Assembly (NCBI RefSeq): GCF_001581005.1
Contig: NZ_LHZV01000053.1
Coordinates: 1 to 64,000 of the forward strand
Direction: 5' to 3'
Origin: Acetobacter orleanensis
Lineage (GTDB): Bacteria > Pseudomonadota > Alphaproteobacteria > Acetobacterales > Acetobacteraceae
DNA length: 64,000 nt
Shown: in pieces, positions 48,787 to 57,770 of the stretch
How the letters are laid out: each line of letters starts with the position of its first letter
Numbering within the stretch: the stretch's first letter is position 1
Made by a program: the position numbers and the translations under genes
The notes under the pieces: generated by a model
Databases searched by the model: none
Told to the model about the DNA's origin: nothing
Seen by the model: the letters and a program-made list of their open reading frames with translations, nothing else

Positions 48787-50610
48787 TTATTCGACCGTTA
48801 CTGACTTTGCGAGATTGCGCGGCTGGTCCACATCCGTGCCTTTCAGCACGGCCACCTCATACGCCAGCATCTGCACCGGGATGGTTTGCAGGATAGGGGC
48901 CACAAAATCATGCACATGAGGCAGCACAACCATATGTTCCGCAATGGCGGACACGCGCTCAGCCCCTTTGGTATCGGTAAAGATCAGCAAGCGGCCACCA
49001 CGCGCTTTGGCTTCCTGCAAATTAGACAGCGTTTTATCAAACAGCGGCGTAAAGGGTGCGCTGGCAACAATCGGCACTGTTCTGTCGATCAGGGAAATCG
49101 GCCCGTGCTTCATCTCACCCGCGGCATAGGCTTCCGCGTGGATGTAAGTGATTTCCTTGAGTTTCAGCGCACCTTCCATCGCAACAGGGAACATGCTGCC
49201 CCGGCCCAGATAGAGCACATCCCGCGCTTCCACCACCACTTGCGCCATACGGCGGATGGCCTCAGCCTGCGCAAAGACTTCCGCGGCGCGGCTTGGCAGG
49301 TCCAGTAGGGCGGACACCAGTGCGTCTTCACCGTGCTCGTCCAGCGTGCCACGCGCCCGGGCGGTTGCGATAGTCAGGCAGGCGAGTACCGTCAGTTGCG
49401 CGGTAAAGGCTTTGGTGGAGGCTACGGAAATTTCCGGCCCGGCCACGGTGCCCAGCACAACGTCACTCTCACGCGCCATGGTGCTGTGCTCGACGTTGAG
49501 CACGGAGAGAATATGCACGGCTTTCTCACGCAGGCTGCGCAGAGCCGCGAGGGTGTCCGCCGTCTCGCCAGACTGAGAGATCAGCAAGCCGAGAGACCCG
49601 GCATCCAGCGGCGGATTGCGGTAGCGCATCTCACTGGCGACATCGATATCCACCGGCAGACGGGCAATGCCTTCCAGCCAGTAGCGGCCAATCATGCCTG
49701 CATAAAAGGCGGACCCACAGGCTGTGATGACCGCGCGCGGCACAGAAGCCAGATCAAACGGCATCTCCGGCAGCGTGACGCGGCGGCTGGCCGGGTCCAC
49801 CATGCGCTGAAGCGTCTGGCCGATGACCAGCGGATGCTCGTGCAGTTCCTTTTCCATGTAATGACGATAGCCGTCCTTACCGATGGACCCGGCGGCCAGA
49901 GCCGTTGTCTGCTCCTTGCGGAACACAGGTGTGCCGTCAAACGTCATGAACTCGGCCCCTGCGGGTGAAATCACCACGCAGTCCCCGTCTTCCATGTAGG
50001 TAATGCGCCGGGTGAGCGGGGCGAGGGCAAGGGAGTCGGAGCCGAGGAACATTTCCCCATCGCCATAGCCCACAGCCAGCGGGGCACTGTGGCATGCGCC
50101 AATCATCAGGCCTTCATGGCCCGCGAAAATCATGGCAACGGCATAAGCGCCTTCAAGGCGATTGAGTGTTTTGAGGGCTGCGTCTTTGGGGGTAAAGCCT
50201 TGTGTCAGATAATAGTCCACCATCAGGGCGATGGTTTCACTGTCCGTTTCCGTCTGGCAAACCTGACCGACAGCACTCAGTTCGCGCCGCAGCGCCTCGA
50301 AGTTTTCAATAATGCCGTTATGGACAATCGCGACGCGCTCTGTGCCATGCGGATGCGCGTTGCAGGCGGTCGGTGCTCCATGCGTGGCCCAGCGTGTGTG
50401 ACCAATGCCGGTCGTGCCTGCCAGCGGTTGCTCTTCCAGTAGGCGGCCCAGATTATCCAGCTTGCCTGCGGCCCGGCGGCGTTCAACCCGCCCATCGACC
50501 AACGTGGCAATCCCGGCGGAATCATAACCGCGATATTCCAGCCGCCGTAGACCTTCAAAAACAATCGGGGTTGCGTGTCGTAGGCCGACAACGCCGCATA
50601 TGCCACACAT
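48787..50610 (-). CDS. glmS: Glucosamine-6-phosphate synthase (isomerizing)
   Basis: 607 residues. It makes glucosamine-6-phosphate from fructose-6-phosphate and glutamine for peptidoglycan and LPS. The N-terminal nucleophile Cys is in MCGICGVVG. The glutaminase domain has HTRWATHGAPTACNAHPH, and the two SIS domains have TACGSAFYAGM and SQSGETADT. The C-terminus ends in LAKSVTVE, the standard end. It is coupled to glmU: its ATG shares one base with the glmU stop. No glmS ribozyme is expected or seen. Confidence 0.97.
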   Translation of the reverse strand: MCGICGVVGLRHATPIVFEGLRRLEYRGYDSAGIATLVDGRVERRRAAGKLDNLGRLLEEQPLAGTTGIGHTRWATHGAPTACNAHPHGTERVAIVHNGIIENFEALRRELSAVGQVCQTETDSETIALMVDYYLTQGFTPKDAALKTLNRLEGAYAVAMIFAGHEGLMIGACHSAPLAVGYGDGEMFLGSDSLALAPLTRRITYMEDGDCVVISPAGAEFMTFDGTPVFRKEQTTALAAGSIGKDGYRHYMEKELHEHPLVIGQTLQRMVDPASRRVTLPEMPFDLASVPRAVITACGSAFYAGMIGRYWLEGIARLPVDIDVASEMRYRNPPLDAGSLGLLISQSGETADTLAALRSLREKAVHILSVLNVEHSTMARESDVVLGTVAGPEISVASTKAFTAQLTVLACLTIATARARGTLDEHGEDALVSALLDLPSRAAEVFAQAEAIRRMAQVVVEARDVLYLGRGSMFPVAMEGALKLKEITYIHAEAYAAGEMKHGPISLIDRTVPIVASAPFTPLFDKTLSNLQEAKARGGRLLIFTDTKGAERVSAIAEHMVVLPHVHDFVAPILQTIPVQMLAYEVAVLKGTDVDQPRNLAKSVTVE

Positions 50611-51956
50611 CAGCCGTTTTCCTTTCTGGCTTTCAGAGTTTCCTTGAAGCGCTTACCCAACTCAGGCTTGTTCTCCTGCCGGGGGCGGCCAAAAGCCATG
50701 GCATCGTCCGGCACGTCTTTGGTAATCACGCTGCCCGCAGCAATCAGCGCATTGGTGCCGATGCTGACAGGGGCGACCAGAATAGCGTTGGAGCCGACAA
50801 AAACCCGGTCACCAATAATGGTTTTATGCTTGAAGAACCCGTCATAGTTACAGGTAATGGTGCCAGCCCCGATGTTGGAGCGTGCGCCAATGGTGGCATC
50901 GCCCAGATAGGTCAGGTGGTTGGCTTTGGCACCATCACCCAGCGTGGTGTTTTTCACCTCGACAAAATTACCTACACGCGCGCCGGTCCCGAGACTGGTG
51001 CCAGAGCGCAGGCGGGCATAGGGGCCAACAATGGCGTCCGTTCCCACAGTACAGCCTTCCAAATGGCTGAATGATCGGATTTCAGCCCCACTCTCCACCG
51101 TTACACCGGGACCAAATACGACGTGAGGTTCTACCAGCACGTCAGGCGCCAGTGTGGTGTCCGCACAGAAGAAAACCGTTTCCGGTGCAACCAGTGTGAC
51201 CCCATTTTCCATGGCTTTCTGTCGTAGGCGGGTTTGTAGGGCGGCCTCCGCCTCGGCCAGTTCCATGCGGGAATTGATCCCCCGCAGTTCGTCTTCCGCA
51301 GCTTCCACGGCATGCACACGCACACCGTCGGCCACCGCGCAATCCACCACATCCGTCAGATAGAATTCGCCCTTGGCATTGTCATTCTTCACGCTGTGCA
51401 GCCAACGGCGGAAGGTCGCGGCATCCGCGCACAGAACGCCAGCATTGCAGAGGTCAACGGCGCGTTCTTCTGGCGTGGCATCGGCCCATTCCACAATCCG
51501 CTCCACCAGCCCGTCCTGCGCAATTACGCGGCCATATCGCCCCGGTTCAGCCGGACGCATGGCGAGCAGGGCTAACCCAACCTCCGGCGCATGCCGGGCT
51601 TCCAGCAGGCGCGTCAGGGTTTCAGAGGAAATCAGCGGGTTATCGGCATAGAGAACGGCAACATCCCCCTCGCCAAAATAGGCTTCCGCCTGAAGGGCCG
51701 CGTGGGCTGTCCCTAGCCGTTCATGCTGGATGACAACGGGGTAGGGCGCGGCCAGTTCAGCCACATCACCCATTTCGGGGCCGATCACGATTACCAGCCT
51801 GTCAAAAACCTCTGCCGCGCTGGCAATCAGGTGGGCCAGCATAGGCCTGCCTGCTAGGCGCTGCATGGCCTTGGGGCGAGAGGATTTCATACGGGTGCCA
51901 AGCCCGGCAGCAAGCAGGACGGCAGTAGCGGGGCGGGATGCGGAAGGAGACGTCAT
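50610..51956 (-). CDS. glmU: Bifunctional GlmU (N-acetyltransferase/uridylyltransferase)
   Basis: 448 residues from the ATG at 51956; a longer frame to 52043 enters the promoter region shared with the divergent gph-like gene. GlmU forms UDP-N-acetylglucosamine. The N-terminal domain has VLLAAGLGTRMKS and the C-terminal left-handed beta-helix has NHLTYLGDATIGARSNIGAGTITCNYDGFFKHKT and a GSNAILVAPV acetyl-CoA-site region. glmU and glmS form a two-gene operon. Confidence 0.96.
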   Translation of the reverse strand: MTSPSASRPATAVLLAAGLGTRMKSSRPKAMQRLAGRPMLAHLIASAAEVFDRLVIVIGPEMGDVAELAAPYPVVIQHERLGTAHAALQAEAYFGEGDVAVLYADNPLISSETLTRLLEARHAPEVGLALLAMRPAEPGRYGRVIAQDGLVERIVEWADATPEERAVDLCNAGVLCADAATFRRWLHSVKNDNAKGEFYLTDVVDCAVADGVRVHAVEAAEDELRGINSRMELAEAEAALQTRLRQKAMENGVTLVAPETVFFCADTTLAPDVLVEPHVVFGPGVTVESGAEIRSFSHLEGCTVGTDAIVGPYARLRSGTSLGTGARVGNFVEVKNTTLGDGAKANHLTYLGDATIGARSNIGAGTITCNYDGFFKHKTIIGDRVFVGSNAILVAPVSIGTNALIAAGSVITKDVPDDAMAFGRPRQENKPELGKRFKETLKARKENG

Positions 51957-51993
51957 AATCCACTTGCGGTAAGCCAAGCTCAAGCATGTGTCA

Positions 51994-52017
51994 AACGTCT
52001 GTCCAGAGAAAGACGTT
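51994..52017. promoter_or_regulatory. 7-bp inverted repeat in the glmU/gph divergent region
   Basis: AACGTCT at 51994-52000 and AGACGTT at 52011-52017, separated by ten bases. It lies next to a TTGACA hexamer (minus strand, 51989-51994) and AT-rich sequence, so it is a candidate operator for one of the two divergent units. It may also be chance. Confidence 0.3.
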
Positions 52018-52066
52018 ATATGTGTATCATAAAACTTTTCCAAAATTTACGGAAGGATAACAGCAG

Positions 52067-52738
52067 ATGGTGCAGTCAGGATTGGCGGTGTTTGATATGG
52101 ACGGAACCTTGCTCGACTCCTTGCCGGATATTGCCGACTGTGTCCGGGAAATTCTGGCGTCCCACAGCCTGCCGCCGGTAACGGACGCCGTTGTGCGCGG
52201 CATGATTGGCAATGGGGTGCAGGCACTGGTGACGCAGTTGATTCGGGTGACTGACCCGGAGGGACACACCGGCATGACCCCGGAAGAGACTGTCACGCAG
52301 TTTCTCAGCCTGTACACACCGCGCGCCACACGGCTTTCCCGCCTGTTTCCCGGCACGGAAGGCGCATTAGAGACGCTACGCGCACAGGGGTGGACGCTCG
52401 CGGTCTGTACCAACAAGCCCGAAGCTGCCGCGCGGCACATTTTGGACGCGTTTAAATTGACCCCGCTTTTCGCCAGCATCGGGGGCGGGGACAGCTTTCC
52501 TGTCAGAAAACCCGACCCTGCGCACCTGCTGGGAACAATTGCACAGGCCGGGGGGCACCCCGCGTCCACTGTGATGATTGGGGATATGATGCCTGATCTT
52601 CTGGCGGCAAAAGGCGCTCGGACACAGTCCCTGTTCGCCGCATGGGGCTACGGAGACCCGACGTTTGCGGAACAGGCAAGCGCCAGTGCCGCCTCCATGG
52701 CGGACGTGCCGGGGAAAGTGGCTGCTCTGCTGGCGTGA
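52067..52738 (+). CDS. HAD-family hydrolase, phosphoglycolate phosphatase-like
   Basis: 223 residues. HAD motifs are complete: FDMDGTLLDS with the nucleophile Asp, a Thr in CTNKPEAA, a Lys in VRKPDPAHLL, and GDMMPDLLAA. The domain order and DSLPDI start fit Gph-type phosphatases, which remove 2-phosphoglycolate; other small phosphates are possible. The ATG follows GGAAGGA. It is convergent with the glycosyltransferase gene, 30 bases away. Confidence 0.85.
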   Translation: MVQSGLAVFDMDGTLLDSLPDIADCVREILASHSLPPVTDAVVRGMIGNGVQALVTQLIRVTDPEGHTGMTPEETVTQFLSLYTPRATRLSRLFPGTEGALETLRAQGWTLAVCTNKPEAAARHILDAFKLTPLFASIGGGDSFPVRKPDPAHLLGTIAQAGGHPASTVMIGDMMPDLLAAKGARTQSLFAAWGYGDPTFAEQASASAASMADVPGKVAALLA

Positions 52739-52768
52739 TGCGCTGTTTTTACTTGGGACGCGGCGAGA

Positions 52769-53854
52769 TCAGGCTGTGAGGGTGGCCAGTCTGTGCAGGG
52801 CAGCGTTGCCCGCGCGGGTAAAGGCATCTTCACTGAAATGGTTCAGAACATAAGCGCGGCCTGCCTGACCCATCTTGGCAAGTTGTTCCGGTTGAGCAAG
52901 AGCGCTTGCGAGGGCTGAGGCCAGTGCGTCCGGGTCTTTGGGCGGAACGGTCCAGCCGGTCTCTCCATTGCGGATGGAGTGGGTCAACTCTCCCACCGCA
53001 GAGGTAATCACGGGTAGCCCGGCCTGCATAGCTTCATGCGCTCCCATACAGAAGCCTTCCCAGTGGGATGGCTGGAGATAAAGGTGCTGAGCTGCCAGAA
53101 ACGCCCCCGTGTTCTCACAAAAGCCGGGGAGGGAGATGTGCTCCTGCAACCCGTTCTCCCGAATCAGGGCTTCCAGAGCCGGGCGTTCCTCACCTTCTCC
53201 GGCCACAGTCAGATGGAAAGGCGGAAGCCGCTGTTCCTGCTTCAGTCGGGCGAGGGCGAGACAAAGCGTGTCAAACCCTTTGACAGGATGCAGTCGTCCC
53301 AAAGACCCAAGACGGACCGGCTCTCCCTGTTGCCATGGGCGAGCCTGAAGGGCATTGGCCCGCGCATGGAAAATCGGCCAGCACAGCAGGCGGTCAGCCG
53401 GGATATCAAGTTGCTGGCGGGTGACGTCCGTCACGTATTGCGAATCTCCAACCCAGAGGCAGGAGGCATTGCGTCGCAGGCGGAGCAGTGTGCCATTCGG
53501 TGGGCGAAGCCGCGCGGAATGCTGCCAACTGGCAACCGGGAGGCCCTGCATCTGGCCGACAATCTGGCCCAGCAGAGTCGCGCGCGTCAGAGAGGTCCAT
53601 AAATGCGTGGGCTGCCATAAAGCCATCTGGCGTTTGAGCCAGAGCAGTGCGGCAAGATGATCTTTGCGACCACCCTCGCGGACCCGGACATCCAACTCGG
53701 CTTCCTGCATGGGTTTAATGGCCCGGCCGTCCCGTCGCGTTAGCGCGAAAATAGCCACCTCATGCCCTGCATCGCGGAATACGCGTGTAATGGCTGGCAC
53801 CGGGAAGGCCGCGCCACCGCCTTCGGTTGAATTGATGATGTAGGCAATACGCAT
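52769..53854 (-). CDS. Group 1 (GT4-type) glycosyltransferase
   Basis: 361 residues from the ATG at 53854, the start that fits MRIAYIINSTEGGGAA; a longer frame to 53890 overlaps the upstream gene. GT-B fold: an N-terminal acceptor domain, then GSLGRLHPVKGFDTL and the donor site with EGFCMGAHEAMQAGLPVI (E-x7-E). It is the last gene of a six-gene minus-strand operon with a hydroxylase, a nucleotidyltransferase and LptF/G, so it may glycosylate a lipid or LPS component. Substrate unknown. Confidence 0.88.
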   Translation of the reverse strand: MRIAYIINSTEGGGAAFPVPAITRVFRDAGHEVAIFALTRRDGRAIKPMQEAELDVRVREGGRKDHLAALLWLKRQMALWQPTHLWTSLTRATLLGQIVGQMQGLPVASWQHSARLRPPNGTLLRLRRNASCLWVGDSQYVTDVTRQQLDIPADRLLCWPIFHARANALQARPWQQGEPVRLGSLGRLHPVKGFDTLCLALARLKQEQRLPPFHLTVAGEGEERPALEALIRENGLQEHISLPGFCENTGAFLAAQHLYLQPSHWEGFCMGAHEAMQAGLPVITSAVGELTHSIRNGETGWTVPPKDPDALASALASALAQPEQLAKMGQAGRAYVLNHFSEDAFTRAGNAALHRLATLTA

Positions 53855-53861
53855 GGCAGGT

Positions 53862-54650
53862 TCAGGGGCTTGCCGTGGTTTCTGCGGCAATCAGCTTTTC
53901 TGTCAACTCCAGATCGGCTGGCTTATCAACATCCACAGCAGCCCTGCCGTCTGAAAGCAGTACTAGTTCAGCCGTCGTGCCGCTCAGTGCGCCAATACGG
54001 GCACACAGCGCGGCGCGAGTTAGTGTCTTGCACACAGCGCGCAGCAAAATGCCGGGGCCAAGCAGCCATGCTATTCGGAGCGGGTGTTTGCGGTTTTTTT
54101 CAACATGCTGCCAGAGTTCGGCAACTTTCAAGGACGCGGGCGTGCGGAAGAGGAACAGATTGCACCCGGAAAACGCCATATCGGCCAGCCGGATAAAGGT
54201 GCGACGTGTGCCGGGCACATCCCGCAAAACAACCGCTTCGGGTGCGACTGCGGCTGCAACGTCCGCCTGAGGGCTGCAATGGTCCAGAAATTCCGTAATC
54301 CATGCTGGGCGTAGTAACGCGTTATCGGCTGTTGTCACCAGAAGCGGCGTGCCCATCTGCGCAAGCCCGGCCAGCACACTGGCGCTCGGGCCGCTTGGGC
54401 TGGCGGGGAGAATATCAATGCCGGAGGGTAACAACCCGGCCAGAACATCCGGGTTATCAATACAGACAGCAATGCGCCCGATAGCGGGTGTGGCCTGAAG
54501 CGCCTGAATAACCCGCAGAATCATGGGCGTTCCGGCCACGGGTAAAATGGCTTTGTGAGAAACGCCGCTGGCCTGCGCCATGGGGTCTGGCGCGCCGGGG
54601 CGCGTACCTGCCAGAATAAGGGCGGATAGCGCCCCGTGTGTCGTGGTCAT
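53862..54650 (-). CDS. MobA-like nucleotidyltransferase
   Basis: 262 residues. The N-terminal ALILAGTRPGAP and SHKAILPVAGTPMILRVIQAL are the nucleotide-binding features of the MobA/NTP_transf_3 superfamily; LVTTADNALL is the metal-site region. The C-terminal 100 residues (including VDKPADLELTEKLI) are less typical. These enzymes activate sugars, polyols or cofactors with NTPs. It overlaps the hydroxylase stop by four bases, suggesting it supplies an activated headgroup in the same pathway. Not identified further. Confidence 0.75.
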   Translation of the reverse strand: MTTTHGALSALILAGTRPGAPDPMAQASGVSHKAILPVAGTPMILRVIQALQATPAIGRIAVCIDNPDVLAGLLPSGIDILPASPSGPSASVLAGLAQMGTPLLVTTADNALLRPAWITEFLDHCSPQADVAAAVAPEAVVLRDVPGTRRTFIRLADMAFSGCNLFLFRTPASLKVAELWQHVEKNRKHPLRIAWLLGPGILLRAVCKTLTRAALCARIGALSGTTAELVLLSDGRAAVDVDKPADLELTEKLIAAETTASP

Positions 54651-55450
54651 GCAGCGGTTCGGGTGTTATCGCGCATTAGCTTGGCTTCGGGCCGAGCGCC
54701 ATCGGGCCGGTCACGCGGGGGGGAGCCTGTCAGGTCCATTACCCACGGATAATGGTCTGCTTCCTTCACGTCATAGCCCAGATTAAACACCGTCGGGCTA
54801 CGCGGCCGGGCCTTGGCATCCTGATAGTAGCTGCCAAAAATACGGTCCACCACAAAGCTGGTAATGCCGAAGTTACCATCTTCATCATGGAAGTGATGCA
54901 GCACATGCCGCGCTTTCATGCGCTGGATCCATGCCGAGCGCGGCTTGTAGTTCAGATGCTGGATGCAGTGGAAAAACTCATAAATGCAGGTAATGGCGAC
55001 ACCGGTGCCAAAAGCCGTTGCCGCAGCACCCCAGCCCCCAATCAGATAGCCGATGGGGAGCGTAATGGCGCCGATGGTCGGCAATGTGGTGACAGGCGCG
55101 CCAAACAGAACATCCAGCAGATGCGGGTCCTGATGATGGTCAAAATGGATGCGCTTCCACAAAGAGGCGGTCCATTTCATTTTATAAAGTGTGCGCCCGT
55201 GCAGAACGTAGCGATGCAGCAGATACCAAGCCAGCGGATACACCAGAATCACAGCAACAATGGAAACCAGAGTCGGCCCCCATCCCGCAAAGAACCATGT
55301 TGCGGCGGTCACACTGGCAATAACCAGCGCAAAATATAGCAGGATGGTCGGGTATGTCAGATAGGCGATCCACAATTGGCGAAGGTTCATCTTGCCAAGA
55401 TCAAAACTCCGGCCTGTGCGGATGGTCGCATTATTCAGAGTGCCGCTCAT
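54647..55450 (-). CDS. Membrane fatty acid hydroxylase / sterol desaturase family protein
   Basis: 267 residues from the ATG at 55450, which overlaps the lptG stop (ATGA); the frame extends upstream to 55828 only inside lptG. Four membrane helices. The His clusters of the di-iron family are present: HRYVLHGR, HFDHHQDPH, and later HCIQH and HVLHHFHDEDGNFG. Family members hydroxylate fatty acids, sphingoid bases or sterols. Given the nearby sphingolipid genes and the 2-hydroxy acyl chains known in sphingolipids of acetic acid bacteria, a fatty acid or ceramide hydroxylase is a reasonable inference. Confidence 0.85.
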   Translation of the reverse strand: MSGTLNNATIRTGRSFDLGKMNLRQLWIAYLTYPTILLYFALVIASVTAATWFFAGWGPTLVSIVAVILVYPLAWYLLHRYVLHGRTLYKMKWTASLWKRIHFDHHQDPHLLDVLFGAPVTTLPTIGAITLPIGYLIGGWGAAATAFGTGVAITCIYEFFHCIQHLNYKPRSAWIQRMKARHVLHHFHDEDGNFGITSFVVDRIFGSYYQDAKARPRSPTVFNLGYDVKEADHYPWVMDLTGSPPRDRPDGARPEAKLMRDNTRTAA

Positions 55451-56541
55451 TTTGCCTCGTTCCTCAGGAGCGCTGTGACTGCTCCCAGGGTGAAAATGAT
55501 CAACCCGGGAATGGTGGCAACGGGTGGAGGGAGCAAGCCCGCATTGCCCATGGCCCGTAGCAGCCCTTGCGCGATAATAAAGAGCAGACCGGCTCCCAGA
55601 CACCAGACCGGGACCCAACTGCGTGTGCCTGTTCGGGGTGGAATATAGATTACCGGCATGGCAAGCAACAATAATACCATCATGGCCGCCGGGCGTAGGA
55701 AGCGTTCCAGCAACCCCGCCTGCAGGAATCCGGGGCTGGAATCGGATGGCAGCCGCCCCCGCAACATGCCGATAATGGTGCCGGAAGAGAGCGGCGGGTT
55801 CTCGGCGGAAAGACGGATGAAGTCCCATGGATGCAGACTGGTCTGCCAGATGGTCTCATCCTCTGGTGGCAACCTGTCTGTCTTGTTCCCGTCTATCTGA
55901 ATGCGGTGAATGGTGCGCATCTGCCAGCCACGGGCATGGGTATAATCGGCGCGGTCAGCATGCAGGGCTTCCTGCAACAGGCCGTCAGGTGTGCGGGTAT
56001 AAAGGTCAAGGCCGGAGAGCATATTGCCGCCATCGGCAACATACTGGACACGGCCAATATGACCGCCTTCATGAAACCAGAAGGCATGGCCGTTTTCCGG
56101 GTGTGGGTCCGTCCGGTTCCACCATGCGGCCAGAGCCTGTTCCGATCGTGGGGTGACCTGATCATCCAGCACCACACCCATCACGCCAATAAGCAACGTT
56201 GCGGGAATGAGCCGTTTGTATAGCCCCCACATGGAAAGCCCGGAGGCTTGCAGAATGGCCATCTCGCTGGCGAGCGTCATTTGCGAAAGCATGAGGAGCG
56301 CGCCAATCAGCACACTCAGCGGCAGGGCACCCGCCACCAGAAATGGCAGCCGCATGCCCGCATAGGTCAGAATACCCGTAACGCCGAGATGCCGCTGCAA
56401 AATGGGTGTGGTCTGTTCCAGCAGAGCCAGAATTTCCATCAGCCCCACCAGAATGGCGCAACTGAACATAACGCGGCCGAACAGCATCCCGGACAGGTAG
56501 CGCAGCAGAACATGGGTCGGGGCGGTGGACTGCGTTTTCAC
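55447..56541 (-). CDS. lptG: LPS export permease LptG
   Basis: 364 residues if the GTG at 56541 is used; it overlaps the lptF stop (GTGA). A GTG at 56607 would add 22 polar residues. LptG with LptF and LptB extracts LPS from the inner membrane and hands it to LptC/A. YjgP/YjgQ topology: helices near 25-45, 60-80 and 100-120, a periplasmic beta-jellyroll, then three C-terminal helices (RPAAMMVLLLLAMPVIYIPPR onward). It lies after lptF and before the hydroxylase. Confidence 0.88.
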   Translation of the reverse strand: MKTQSTAPTHVLLRYLSGMLFGRVMFSCAILVGLMEILALLEQTTPILQRHLGVTGILTYAGMRLPFLVAGALPLSVLIGALLMLSQMTLASEMAILQASGLSMWGLYKRLIPATLLIGVMGVVLDDQVTPRSEQALAAWWNRTDPHPENGHAFWFHEGGHIGRVQYVADGGNMLSGLDLYTRTPDGLLQEALHADRADYTHARGWQMRTIHRIQIDGNKTDRLPPEDETIWQTSLHPWDFIRLSAENPPLSSGTIIGMLRGRLPSDSSPGFLQAGLLERFLRPAAMMVLLLLAMPVIYIPPRTGTRSWVPVWCLGAGLLFIIAQGLLRAMGNAGLLPPPVATIPGLIIFTLGAVTALLRNEAK

Positions 56542-57770
56542 GGCAGGGCTTTCTGACTGTTTTGTGCGCCGGTATTTTGTACGCTGGTGTTCCGCTTGCT
56601 GCTCCACCGGGCTTTGAGGGTCTGGAAGGTGCCGGATTTATACAGCAGCAGCACAGAACTCATCACGACAAAGACAAGCGCTGGCCCCCAGATAATCAGC
56701 AGCGACGCTTTTTTTGTGGCGACCATGCTGTGCCCGAACTGGAGCATATGGTCGAACCCCACCATAATGATAAAGGCCAGAACCAGCCCCGCGCTGTTGC
56801 GCTGCCGTTTGCGCATGATGGCAAGAGCCGCCGCTAGTGCTGGAATAAAGGGAATGGTCAGGCTGCGCGCCAGCCGGAAATGCACTTCTGAGCGCATGTG
56901 CGGGCGGGAAATGGATGGGTCCTGATGGATCAGGCGGCTAACCAGTTCAAGAGAGGTGAGTTCACGCTCATCCTCGCCACGTTCACGGAAGGGCGCGATA
57001 TGGTTGGCGCGCGTCAGCAGGCGTGTCGCATGGTTAAAGGTGGTGAGCGTCGGCACGCCTTTTCCTGTGTCGGTCAGGATGGTGCCATCTTCCAGATCAA
57101 TCTCCACGGCGGAGCTGTCTGATGCCAGACGGATATGTCCGTGCTTTGCCGTAATATCGCGTTCCTGATGGTCAGACGTATCGCGGATAAATACATCATG
57201 CAGGTCTGACCCACCTTGTGTGACGTTATCGGCCACAATCGTGAGCGTGGAAGAGGGGCTGGCAAACATGTTGGATTGCAGCCGGGGTGCCCAGCCCGTG
57301 TGGCTGGCCGTGTAAAATGTTGCCCGGAAATCATACCGCGCATGGGGCTGCACAAAGCCGTAAAGCAGGAATGTCGTGAAACTCAGTAACGCTCCCAGTA
57401 GAATGTACGGGCGGGTAATCCGCACCAGAGAAACGCCGCTGCTGGTAATGGCATCAATCTCTTCATTCTGGCTCATACGCCGGATAATGGAAAACACACC
57501 AACGCAGAGGGCCGCAGGGATGGCCAGCCCGAGGTAATGCGGCAGCAGCGTGGTCAGCAGTTCCACAAACACGCCCAGATGGTTGTTCCCTGCAGCAAGC
57601 AGATTGAACAGGACCAGCAGGCGCTCAAGCAGGAGTGCTGCCATCACCACAGAAAGGGCAACCAGAAACGGAGGGATGAGCTGCGCAGTCAGATAGCGGT
57701 CTAGAGTACTTGGAGTGAAGAACGCTTGCAGTCGGCGCAGCAGGGGCGAGTTCGGCATGAGAGGTCTCAT
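56538..57770 (-). CDS. lptF: LPS export permease LptF
   Basis: 410 residues from the ATG at 57770, which overlaps the stop of the upstream phosphoesterase (ATGA). The frame runs on to 57911 but only as a shadow of that gene. YjgP/YjgQ family: LDRYLTAQLIPPFLVALSVVMAALLLERLL as first helix, ALCVGVFSIIRRMSQNEEIDAITSSGVSL as the conserved cytosolic coupling region, a periplasmic domain at about 100-270, and further helices with a basic tail. Confidence 0.92.
   Translation of the reverse strand: MRPLMPNSPLLRRLQAFFTPSTLDRYLTAQLIPPFLVALSVVMAALLLERLLVLFNLLAAGNNHLGVFVELLTTLLPHYLGLAIPAALCVGVFSIIRRMSQNEEIDAITSSGVSLVRITRPYILLGALLSFTTFLLYGFVQPHARYDFRATFYTASHTGWAPRLQSNMFASPSSTLTIVADNVTQGGSDLHDVFIRDTSDHQERDITAKHGHIRLASDSSAVEIDLEDGTILTDTGKGVPTLTTFNHATRLLTRANHIAPFRERGEDERELTSLELVSRLIHQDPSISRPHMRSEVHFRLARSLTIPFIPALAAALAIMRKRQRNSAGLVLAFIIMVGFDHMLQFGHSMVATKKASLLIIWGPALVFVVMSSVLLLYKSGTFQTLKARWSSKRNTSVQNTGAQNSQKALP

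Noticed and set aside
48787-52066. glmS ribozyme/riboswitch
   Set aside because: glmS is the second gene of an operon, overlapping glmU by one base, so there is no leader for such an element.
55451-55828. N-terminal extension of the hydroxylase gene
   Set aside because: It lies entirely within lptG in another frame; the ATG at 55450 overlaps the lptG stop as elsewhere in the operon.
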